DNA of 14,771 nucleotides from Alistipes sp. CAG:514. Its GTDB lineage: Bacteria > Bacteroidota > Bacteroidia > Bacteroidales > UBA932. The DNA lies in the NCBI GenBank assembly GCA_000431015.1, contig HF986024.1, positions 10,118-24,888 of the forward strand, read 5' to 3'. The first letter of the stretch is position 1. Each line of letters starts with the position of its first letter. Positions 1-5,722 of this stretch are shown piece by piece. The position numbers and the translations under genes were made by a program. The notes under the pieces were generated by a model. That model saw only the letters and a program-made list of their open reading frames with translations, was not told where the DNA came from and ran no database searches.

Positions 1-813
1 ATGGAGACGGTCTTCCGCCTGCGCGCGGAGGCCGTTGCTTCCGGCGGCGGAGGAAGTTCCAATCCTTTCAGACTCCGCAACTGGCTTGACGCGGAGGTGG
101 CTTCATTGACGGCAATGCCATTCAAAGGCATTGAATATTACTGCGTTCCCGGTAGCGAGGTGCCAAAGCGCACCGCCGTCGCGATGTCCGGGTTCACTAC
201 TGATTTCATAAATGAATATGCCCCCGCTTTCTCAGGACGGATCCGCTATGTGGTGGCTCCGTCCCTGGACCAGTGCGAACGGATGTCCGGCTTTCTGTTC
301 AACGCCTATTCCAACCCAATGATGTCCTCCGCTTCCGGAAAAGTTTCTGACAGAGTGTTTTACGGAAAGATTTTCGGCACGGATCTGATCCTGTCCAACT
401 TTTACGATGACAGGCGCGACATCGCCCTTCTTATTCTGCGGTCAGCCTGGCCTAAAGCCCTGCCGATGGTGCAGGAAGGGATCGCCGCCTATCACGGCGG
501 CTACATGGATCTGTCTTATTCGGATCTTAAGTCCTCTCTCCGTCGCTATCTTGCCACGAACAGGAATCTTGACCTGACGAGCGATGACAACTTCTACGAC
601 CTTTCGATCCCCGTTGCCGGCAGGGACGGTGTCACCGCCGCCGTGGTTCCGGTCGAAGGCCTGGTCGGAGCCGCCATTGTCGAATATTCATTGACGCAGT
701 ACGGTCCCCGCAAGACTCGTGAGCTTCTTGGATGCCGGACTTACGCCGACATATTCAAAACCCTCTCCATCCCCGCATCCGACATCAACGATTTCATCCG
801 CGGTGTTCTATAG
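1..813 (+). CDS. Uncharacterised protein, possible degenerate MA-clan peptidase-like domain (possibly 5'-partial)
   Basis: Open frame of 270 codons that begins at the first base of the window, so the true start may lie upstream. No signal peptide or lipobox is visible at the visible N-terminus. Residues 158-181 (VQEGIAAYHGGYMDLSYSD and following) and the C-terminus (AAIVEYSLTQYGPRK..., ending in DINDFIRGVL) resemble the region after the zinc-binding helix in peptidase MA-like hypothetical proteins, where a conserved EG(L/I)A.Y follows the HExxH helix. Here the preceding helix (residues 138-155, RRDIALLILRSAWPK) has no HExxH, so if the kinship is real the protein is probably not an active metallopeptidase. 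The resemblance is from memory of the family pattern only. The stop codon lies 6 nt from the converging stop codon of the GNAT gene, which leaves no room for a dedicated terminator. Confidence 0.6.
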   Translation: METVFRLRAEAVASGGGGSSNPFRLRNWLDAEVASLTAMPFKGIEYYCVPGSEVPKRTAVAMSGFTTDFINEYAPAFSGRIRYVVAPSLDQCERMSGFLFNAYSNPMMSSASGKVSDRVFYGKIFGTDLILSNFYDDRRDIALLILRSAWPKALPMVQEGIAAYHGGYMDLSYSDLKSSLRRYLATNRNLDLTSDDNFYDLSIPVAGRDGVTAAVVPVEGLVGAAIVEYSLTQYGPRKTRELLGCRTYADIFKTLSIPASDINDFIRGVL

Positions 814-819
814 GCATTG

Positions 820-1518
820 TCAGTCAAGATCCTTGATCATCCTGTCGTAGATGTGGCCGAAGAACAGGGTCTCGCCGTCGGATCGGAATCCGAGGGCGGA
901 GTAGTAGGTGAAAAGACGGGGCTTTATCTTATCGACAATCAGACTGATGCGAGGCAAGCCTTTCCTGCGGCCCTCCTCGATGCCGTCCAGCATCAGCAGG
1001 TGGCCGATGCGGTCGGTCGTGCCGGAATGCTCGAATGTCATCTTGCGGAACTCCGGAAGGACGGCCATGCTGTCAAGGTAGAACTCACCTGGAAGGCACT
1101 CAGGCTCGGAGGCGTTGGCCTGATTGTTATCTGTTGTCTTCGGTGTGTCTTCATCTGTTGAGGCGTTCTGCCGCGAGGAGCAAGAAAAACCGCTGCCCTC
1201 GAACACGGAATCCAGAAGGCTCCAGGTCAAGTTCTTGACTGCCGGATAGTCATCTCCTGAATATGCCGTCAGCGAGCCGACAGCCTTGCCGTCGACACAG
1301 GCGATCCTGGTTCTGGCGAAGGAATAAAGCGTGTCCGGTCTGGCACAGATCGCCCCGAAAGCCCTGACAGCCTCCTCGACTCCCACTGACACGGCTCCGA
1401 GTTCGATCCTCTGATCGGAATCGGCTCCTGGAAAAACATCATAACCCATTGCGGCAAGGACGTTCCTTGCGATGAACTCGCCGTCAGACGGACGGGCATC
1501 ACGGATGGTGAAATCCAT
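820..1518 (-). CDS. GNAT-family N-acetyltransferase
   Basis: 232 aa. The N-terminus (MDFTIRDARPSDGEFIARNV) is the usual first strand and helix of GNAT enzymes, which transfer an acetyl group from acetyl-CoA to an amine; the substrate cannot be read from the sequence. Strand 4 and motif A are at residues 146-178 (FYLDSMAVLPEFRK, then DRIGHLLM), and the C-terminal helix and strand are at 194-212 (IVDKIKPRLFTYYSALGF), matching the usual D..N...LYE..GF pattern. Two insertions stand out: a Ser/Thr/Asn/Asp/Glu-rich low-complexity stretch at about residues 111-142, and extra residues (KMTFEHSGT) in the acetyl-CoA loop, which usually reads RxxGxG/A. Its start codon is 11 nt downstream of the phospho-sugar mutase stop on the same strand, so the two are probably co-transcribed. 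Confidence 0.85.
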   Translation of the reverse strand: MDFTIRDARPSDGEFIARNVLAAMGYDVFPGADSDQRIELGAVSVGVEEAVRAFGAICARPDTLYSFARTRIACVDGKAVGSLTAYSGDDYPAVKNLTWSLLDSVFEGSGFSCSSRQNASTDEDTPKTTDNNQANASEPECLPGEFYLDSMAVLPEFRKMTFEHSGTTDRIGHLLMLDGIEEGRRKGLPRISLIVDKIKPRLFTYYSALGFRSDGETLFFGHIYDRMIKDLD

Positions 1519-1529
1519 AAAAGTCTAGT

Positions 1530-3194
1530 TTAATTGATGAACTGTGCTTTGAGAGCCTCCAGCTTCGCGTCGGCGTCAGGGCCTTTGGCTCCGAAGTAGA
1601 ACTTGATCTTCGGCTCGGTGCCGGAAGGACGGACAGAGACGACATCTCCGGCCTCGTTGAAGAACTGGAGAACATTGGACTTCTGGAGTCCGGTCTTTTC
1701 CGGCTCGTTGTAGTCGATGACCTTGATGACCTTCGAGCCGACAATCTCCGCGGGAGGGTTCTGTCTGAAATCCGCCATGATTCTCTGTATCTCCTCGGCT
1801 CCGCTCTTGCCTTTGCGGACCAGAGAGACCAGCGACTCCTTGCGGTAGCCATATTCAGAATAGATTTTCTGGAGCAGTCCGTAGAGGGTCAGCCCCTGTT
1901 CGGCGGCCCAGGCGGCGCACTCGGCGACCATCACGCAGGCCACAGGAGCGTCCTTGTCGCGCACGAACTCGCCCACGTTGAAGCCATAGCTCTCCTCTCC
2001 TCCGCAGATGAACTCGCCCTTGCCCTCGTTCTCACGCACGATCTCCTCGATGTACTTGAATCCTGTCAGCACGTCGTAGCACCTCACGCCGAAGCCGCGG
2101 CCTATCTCGGCGATCAACTCTGTTGTGACGATGGTCTTGGCGATGTACTTCGTGGAATCCAGCCTGCCGAGTTCCTTCCAGCGGGTCAGGATGTAATATG
2201 TCAGGATGGAGGCCGTCTGGTTGCCGTTCAACCGCACCAGCCTGCCTTCGTTGTCGCGCACGGCGATTCCAAGCCGGTCAGCGTCAGGGTCGGACGCCAT
2301 CACGAGATCCGCACCCTTCCTTTCGGCCATCTCAAGAGCCATCTGCATCGCGGCCGGCTCCTCAGGGTTCGGAGAGGCCACAGTCGGGAAGTCCCCGTCG
2401 CTGATGTCCTGATCGGGTACGTGGATAATGTTCTCGAAACCAAGACGTTTCAGAGCCTCTGGAACAATGCGGACACCCGCTCCGTGAAGCGGAGTGTAGA
2501 CAATCTTCATGTCCTTGTGTTTGGCGCGGGCCTCAGGGCTGAGGGTCAGCGAGAGGATGTCCGAGATGTAGGCGTCGTCCATCGCCTTGCCCATAAGCTC
2601 GACCTCACCGCAGCGTTCTCCTCTTTCGAACTTCACCTGCGAAGGCTCCGTCACCTTGTTGACCTCGTCGATGATCTCCTGATCGACCGGCGCTGTGATC
2701 TGCGCTCCGTCGGACCAGTAGACCTTGTAGCCGTTATATTCCTTAGGATTATGCGAGGCCGTGACCATCACGCCGGCGATGGCTCCCATCCTGCGGATCG
2801 AGTAGCTCAATTCCGGCGTAGGACGGAGATTGTCGAAGATGAACACATGCAGGCCATTGGCGCTGAATATGTCCGATGCGATCTTGGCGAACTGCTTGGA
2901 GTTGTTGCGGCTGTCATAGGAAATGCAGACGCGGATGTCATCGCCGGTCGCCTTTTTAAGAATATAGTTGGACAGCCCCTGGGTCGCCATGCCGACAGTA
3001 TATTTGTTCATCCTGTTGGTTCCGACTCCCATGATGCCTCTGAGTCCTCCGGTGCCGAACTCCAGATTCTTGTAGAAAGCATCCTCGAACCCGGCCGGGT
3101 CGTTGTTCCGCAGTTCCAGAACCTTCATCTTTGTCTCGGGATCAAAATCCCCCTCCAGCCACTTCCTGGCGTTCTCATTGTAGTCCTGTGCCAT
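1530..3194 (-). CDS. Phosphoglucomutase/phosphomannomutase (alpha-D-phosphohexomutase family)
   Basis: 554 aa, close to the length of the long PgcA/PGM2-like branch. These cytosolic enzymes interconvert hexose 1- and 6-phosphates (or pentose phosphates in some members) and feed nucleotide-sugar synthesis and glycolysis. All four hallmark sites are visible: the N-terminal substrate loop GTGGLRG at 47-53; the catalytic phosphoserine loop TASHNP at 145-150 (Ser147); the metal loop DPDADR at 302-307; the sugar-binding loop GGEESYG at 398-404; and the C-terminal phosphate-binding loop RPSGTEPK at 522-529. The TASHNP and GGEESYG forms are those of the PgcA/PGM2-like branch; sugar specificity (glucose or mannose) cannot be settled by eye. 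It is first in a probable two-gene unit with the GNAT gene. A candidate promoter lies about 50 nt upstream, at 3248-3279 on the minus strand. Confidence 0.95.
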   Translation of the reverse strand: MAQDYNENARKWLEGDFDPETKMKVLELRNNDPAGFEDAFYKNLEFGTGGLRGIMGVGTNRMNKYTVGMATQGLSNYILKKATGDDIRVCISYDSRNNSKQFAKIASDIFSANGLHVFIFDNLRPTPELSYSIRRMGAIAGVMVTASHNPKEYNGYKVYWSDGAQITAPVDQEIIDEVNKVTEPSQVKFERGERCGEVELMGKAMDDAYISDILSLTLSPEARAKHKDMKIVYTPLHGAGVRIVPEALKRLGFENIIHVPDQDISDGDFPTVASPNPEEPAAMQMALEMAERKGADLVMASDPDADRLGIAVRDNEGRLVRLNGNQTASILTYYILTRWKELGRLDSTKYIAKTIVTTELIAEIGRGFGVRCYDVLTGFKYIEEIVRENEGKGEFICGGEESYGFNVGEFVRDKDAPVACVMVAECAAWAAEQGLTLYGLLQKIYSEYGYRKESLVSLVRKGKSGAEEIQRIMADFRQNPPAEIVGSKVIKVIDYNEPEKTGLQKSNVLQFFNEAGDVVSVRPSGTEPKIKFYFGAKGPDADAKLEALKAQFIN

Positions 3195-3247
3195 AATTTA
3201 TGCGTTAAATAATTTATCCTTCATGCGCTCTGTGCCCACAAGGATTA

Positions 3248-3279
3248 CAAATTTACTCAAAAAATCGGCTTTTATTAAA
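3248..3279 (-). promoter_or_regulatory. Candidate Bacteroidota-type promoter for the phospho-sugar mutase gene
   Basis: On the minus strand, TAAATTTG (3248-3255) matches the TAnnTTTG -7 box. TTTA (3276-3279), 20 nt upstream, is a one-mismatch -33 box. The predicted transcript would have a leader of roughly 45 nt before the ATG at 3194. Confidence 0.55.
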
Positions 3280-3357
3280 TGTTTAAAAATATAATGGTAA
3301 AGATTTGACAGTTATTTCGGGGTATACGGACAGTAAGGGCGATCAGATTTTTTTATC

Positions 3358-3365
3358 TATTTTTG
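3358..3365 (+). promoter_or_regulatory. Candidate -7 box for the methyltransferase gene
   Basis: TATTTTTG matches TAnnTTTG and lies 8 nt before the chosen ATG at 3374, which would give an almost leaderless mRNA. No -33 box is seen at the expected distance, so this is weaker than the other promoter calls. Confidence 0.35.
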
Positions 3366-3373
3366 CAACAGTA

Positions 3374-4777
3374 ATGGACTGTTTTGAGAAATTCATAGTT
3401 GAGAACGAGGCCGCGGACACGGTGCGCCTGGTGATGGCCCGGCGGGAATGGCCGGTCCCAGAGGATCCGTTTCTTGCGGACATCGATGCGAAGACGTTGG
3501 TGGTCAACACAATCGAGGCGCGAAGGAAACTGCGGAAGAAGCTTCCGGAATGGGTGGCATGCACCGGGCTGGTCTACCCTTCTTCGCTGTGTGCGGAACA
3601 GTGCAGCTCTTCGGACACGGCGCGTTACAAGGCGGCGATCGTAAAAAGAATCTTTAATGAATATGTTGGTTCAGCCGCTTCGGCGGATTCGGCGACCGAA
3701 AATAAAATGGTGACTGAGCCTGTCGAAGTGACCAGCGGAATCAGAAAGACCGGCAGGATCGCCGACCTGACAGGCGGGCTTGGAGTGGACTCGTGGGCGT
3801 TCGGCGAGGTGGCGGCGGAAGTGCTTTACAATGAGATGAATCCGGAACTTGCTGCGGCGGCGAGGCACAACTTCAAGGCTCTGGGAGCCACGAACATATT
3901 CATAAAGAATTCTGAGGCGACGGCGGACTCGGTGGAAGGCATAATCGGGGACTTCTGGCCAGACATCATATTCCTTGATCCGGCGAGAAGGGACCTTGCC
4001 GGGAAAAAGGTCTTTCTGCTGGAGGACTGCTCGCCCGACGTGCTGAAAATGCTCCCGAAACTGCTTGGAATCAGTAGGTTCGTGTTCCTGAAGCTTTCCC
4101 CTATGGCCGACATAACGATGGTTGTCGAGAGGTTGGACAGGTCTTACGAGGCTTTTCTGCAAGCCACTTCCGGGGAGGGTTGGAACGGACAATGGGTGCG
4201 GGAAGTCCATGTGGTCGCCAGCGGCGGGGAGTGCAAGGAACTGCTGATCCTCCTGGACCGGGAATGGAACGGGGGTTATTCATTGACCTGTCGCGAGGAT
4301 GGCAACACGCTGACATTCACTTCGAAAGAGATCGCCGAGGCGAAGGCGGCGCTTCCGGACTCAACATTCGCGAGGATCATCTTCGAACCGGGAAAGTCGC
4401 TGACCAAGGCCGGAGCCTTCAATGCGCTCTGCGAGAGGTTCAGCCTTGTGAAACTGGGACGTTTCACCCACCTTTATACCATCGGCGAGCCGCTGTCCGA
4501 CAGCGAGTTGGAAGATCGTGTCAAGGAATTCAGAGACTTCGGCAAAGTCTACCGCGTGAAAGAAATCCTCCCTCTTGACAAGGCTTCGATCAAGGACATC
4601 GGTAAGCGCTATCCGCATTCCGAAGTCTCGGCGAAGAACATCCCAATGTCCAGCGATGAACTGCGTTCCCGCCTGAAAGTCAAGTCCGGCAACGACGCCC
4701 ACATCTTCGGAGTCCGTATCGAGACCCCATACAACCAGGACAACTATCTGATTGTCACTGACCCGGCCAGCCGCTGA
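3374..4777 (+). CDS. Class I SAM-dependent methyltransferase with C-terminal THUMP-like domain
   Basis: 467 aa from the ATG at 3374. A longer frame opens at a TTG at 3305, but the family normally begins near a sequence like MDCFEKFIVENEAADTVRLV, so the ATG is preferred. Motif I of the Rossmann methyltransferase is DLTGGLGVDS at 131-140, and the DPARRD at 202-207 stands where N/DPP(Y/F/R) motif IV sits. AEQCSSSDTARYKAAIV (74-90) and HVVASGGECKELL (279-291) are family-typical blocks. The C-terminal third matches the ferredoxin-like/THUMP-like domains seen in Bacteroidota homologues such as the P. gingivalis PG_1098 group; an RNA substrate is likely but not shown. Two oddities: residues 97-128, just before motif I, look inserted and contain the repeat-encoded TEPVEV (114-119), and the last seven codons and the stop lie in a dispersed 99-bp repeat. 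Confidence 0.87.
   Translation: MDCFEKFIVENEAADTVRLVMARREWPVPEDPFLADIDAKTLVVNTIEARRKLRKKLPEWVACTGLVYPSSLCAEQCSSSDTARYKAAIVKRIFNEYVGSAASADSATENKMVTEPVEVTSGIRKTGRIADLTGGLGVDSWAFGEVAAEVLYNEMNPELAAAARHNFKALGATNIFIKNSEATADSVEGIIGDFWPDIIFLDPARRDLAGKKVFLLEDCSPDVLKMLPKLLGISRFVFLKLSPMADITMVVERLDRSYEAFLQATSGEGWNGQWVREVHVVASGGECKELLILLDREWNGGYSLTCREDGNTLTFTSKEIAEAKAALPDSTFARIIFEPGKSLTKAGAFNALCERFSLVKLGRFTHLYTIGEPLSDSELEDRVKEFRDFGKVYRVKEILPLDKASIKDIGKRYPHSEVSAKNIPMSSDELRSRLKVKSGNDAHIFGVRIETPYNQDNYLIVTDPASR
3709..3733 (+). repeat. Palindromic repeat core, in-frame copy 1 (encodes VTEPVEV)
   Basis: Imperfect palindrome with the centre ACTGAGCCTGTCGAAGTG and flanks GGTG/ACC. It is read in the methyltransferase frame as VTEPVEV. 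The same core, in the same translation frame, recurs in mnmA at 6583-6607, and diverged versions occur at 4818-4842 (+) and 8971-8995 (-). Confidence 0.75.
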
Positions 4778-4854
4778 GATTGCTCCTTCAAGGATCCAGC
4801 AGGCTACTGAGCCCGCCGGTCACTGAACCCGGCGAAGCGCCGGGAGCGGGATCT
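4756..4854 (+). repeat. 99-bp dispersed repeat, copy A (methyltransferase 3' end)
   Basis: Aligned by hand without gaps to the reverse complement of 8959-9057, with 87 of 99 positions identical. It begins inside the methyltransferase gene, supplies its final codons (VTDPASR) and TGA stop, and runs on for 77 nt. It contains a 7-bp hairpin (CCCGGCG at 4828-4834, CGCCGGG at 4838-4844) and a diverged version of the palindromic core (4818-4842). It reads in the same direction as the gene whose 3' end it occupies. Confidence 0.85.
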
Positions 4855-4882
4855 GGAATATTCAAAATAGGGTACAAAAAAA

Positions 4883-4979
4883 GGGAAAGCTTAGTACATC
4901 GCACCGCTACGACCTCCTACCCTTGCTGCCTTCCGACCCTGGGGGAATTCAGAGGGAGCTGGTCGTGTACGACTTTCCC
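4883..4979 (-). ncRNA. ffs: Small signal recognition particle RNA (4.5S-like)
   Basis: On the minus strand, a 97-nt RNA opens with GGGAAAGTC and closes with CTTTCCC, which pair to form the terminal helix. Its middle contains the SRP domain IV signature GGGTCGGAAGGCAGCAAGGG, with the GGAA tetraloop and the asymmetric loop that binds the M domain of Ffh. Further pairing (CGACC with GGTCG, CTCC with GGAG) extends the rod. A run of seven T follows directly (4876-4882 on the complementary strand), which suits termination. With Ffh it forms the SRP that directs membrane proteins such as the Nqr subunits to the translocon. It has no Alu-type 5' domain, as expected for the short bacterial form. Confidence 0.93.
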
Positions 4980-4985
4980 TGACTG

Positions 4986-5017
4986 CAAATATACTACTTT
5001 TCGTTGAAACTGTCAAA
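4986..5017 (-). promoter_or_regulatory. Promoter of the SRP RNA gene
   Basis: Minus strand: -33 box TTTG (5014-5017), 20-nt spacer, -7 box TATATTTG (4986-4993). The RNA 5' end at 4979 falls 7 nt after the box. This is the best promoter match in the window and the -33 box lies inside the last codons of the cytidine deaminase gene. Confidence 0.8.
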
Positions 5018-5476
5018 AATGAATGGCAGGATGTCGTCCACTTTGTCAAATTTCCACGTTTTCTTCGTTCCGTACATGATCACGCTCATCGCCTGGCCGG
5101 ACAAAGTCTGGTACTCGGCCATCACCTGACGGCATGCGCCGCAAGGCGAGCACGGGCCGTCGCTGACCGTTCCCTCAAAGCCACCGACGATTGCCAGGGA
5201 AACCATGGCCTTACCTGGATAATTGGCGCTGGCTGAGAACATCGCGGTTCTTTCCGCACAAAGGCCGGAAGGGTAGGCGGCATTCTCCTGATTGGCGCCT
5301 TTCACGATCGTCCCGTCCTCCAGGCGAAGGGCGGCGCCGACGTTGAATCTGGAATATGGAGCGTAGGAGCCTTTCTGAGCCTCGATGGCAGCCTCGACAA
5401 GTTGCCTGTCCTGAGGATTCATTTCCTCGGCGGAGGAATATTCTGTGTAGTTTATGTCCAGCTTTACTGCTTTCAT
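4994..5476 (-). CDS. cdd: Cytidine deaminase
   Basis: 160 aa. It hydrolyses cytidine and deoxycytidine to uridine and deoxyuridine in pyrimidine salvage. The zinc site is complete: CAE at 73-75 (Cys73 ligand, Glu75 proton shuttle) and PCGAC at 111-115 (Cys112 and Cys115 ligands), the all-cysteine form of the small tetrameric enzymes. The substrate-binding block YAPYSRFNVGAAL (38-50) and NQENAAYPSG (62-71) are also typical. The N-terminal extension of about 20 residues before the core is slightly longer than in the shortest homologues. A TAACTTTG -7 box lies just upstream on the minus strand. The 3' end of the gene carries the -33 box of the SRP RNA promoter, so cdd transcription probably reads into ffs. 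Confidence 0.95.
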   Translation of the reverse strand: MKAVKLDINYTEYSSAEEMNPQDRQLVEAAIEAQKGSYAPYSRFNVGAALRLEDGTIVKGANQENAAYPSGLCAERTAMFSASANYPGKAMVSLAIVGGFEGTVSDGPCSPCGACRQVMAEYQTLSGQAMSVIMYGTKKTWKFDKVDDILPFIFDSFNEK

Positions 5477-5502
5477 GTTCAGTGGTTTTGTGTAACATCA
5501 TT

Positions 5503-5510
5503 CAAAGTTA
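5503..5510 (-). promoter_or_regulatory. Candidate -7 box for cdd
   Basis: TAACTTTG on the minus strand matches TAnnTTTG and would give a leader of about 20 nt before the ATG at 5476. Only a weak CTTG is seen near -33, at a spacing of 18. Confidence 0.5.
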
Positions 5511-5516
5511 GCAAAA

Positions 5517-5548
5517 ATTGTGCATATTCAAGCATTTGAGTAAATTTG
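5517..5548 (+). promoter_or_regulatory. Candidate promoter for mnmA, divergent from cdd
   Basis: Plus strand: ATTG (5517-5520), 20-nt spacer, then TAAATTTG (5541-5548). If used, it gives mnmA a leader of about 165 nt that includes the hairpins at 5573-5617. The region between this site and the cdd box would be a shared divergent control region. Confidence 0.5.
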
Positions 5549-5572
5549 TAGGCCCTTATCGCACGAAGCCTC

Positions 5573-5663
5573 TTCACCGCCTGCGGTGAAAGCAAGTCCC
5601 TTCCCCGAGGGAAGGGATTTAGGGTTGGGGTAACGTAAAGTGATTTTCAGTGGGCAGTCACTT
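5573..5663 (+). repeat. Hairpin-rich palindromic leader upstream of mnmA
   Basis: Three inverted repeats follow one another: TTCACCGC/GCGGTGAA at 5573-5590; TCCCTTCCC, loop CGA, GGGAAGGGA at 5597-5617; and AAGTGA/TCACTT at 5638-5663. The second is followed by TTTAGGGTTGGGGT, giving the look of a dispersed palindromic intergenic repeat. No long T run follows the hairpins, so a classic intrinsic terminator is not supported. No riboswitch class was recognised. Confidence 0.5.
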
Positions 5664-5722
5664 GGAACGTAAGATACATTTAATAGGACGTAATCGCCTA
5701 TAAGCGAGAGAAGAAGTAAGTT

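Noticed and set aside
2421..3212. 263-codon plus-strand frame opposite the phospho-sugar mutase
   Set aside because: It is a shadow of a well-supported gene with all its catalytic motifs on the minus strand; its translation resembles no known protein.
3305..3373. Upstream TTG start adding 23 residues to the methyltransferase
   Set aside because: The family normally starts near MDCFEKFIVEN-like sequence, and the upstream stretch contains a candidate -7 box. The ATG at 3374 is the better start.
5597..5632. Second mnmA leader hairpin as an intrinsic terminator for a transcript from upstream
   Set aside because: No T run follows; the sequence after the stem is TTTAGGGTTGGGGT. The upstream gene (cdd) is on the other strand and faces away.
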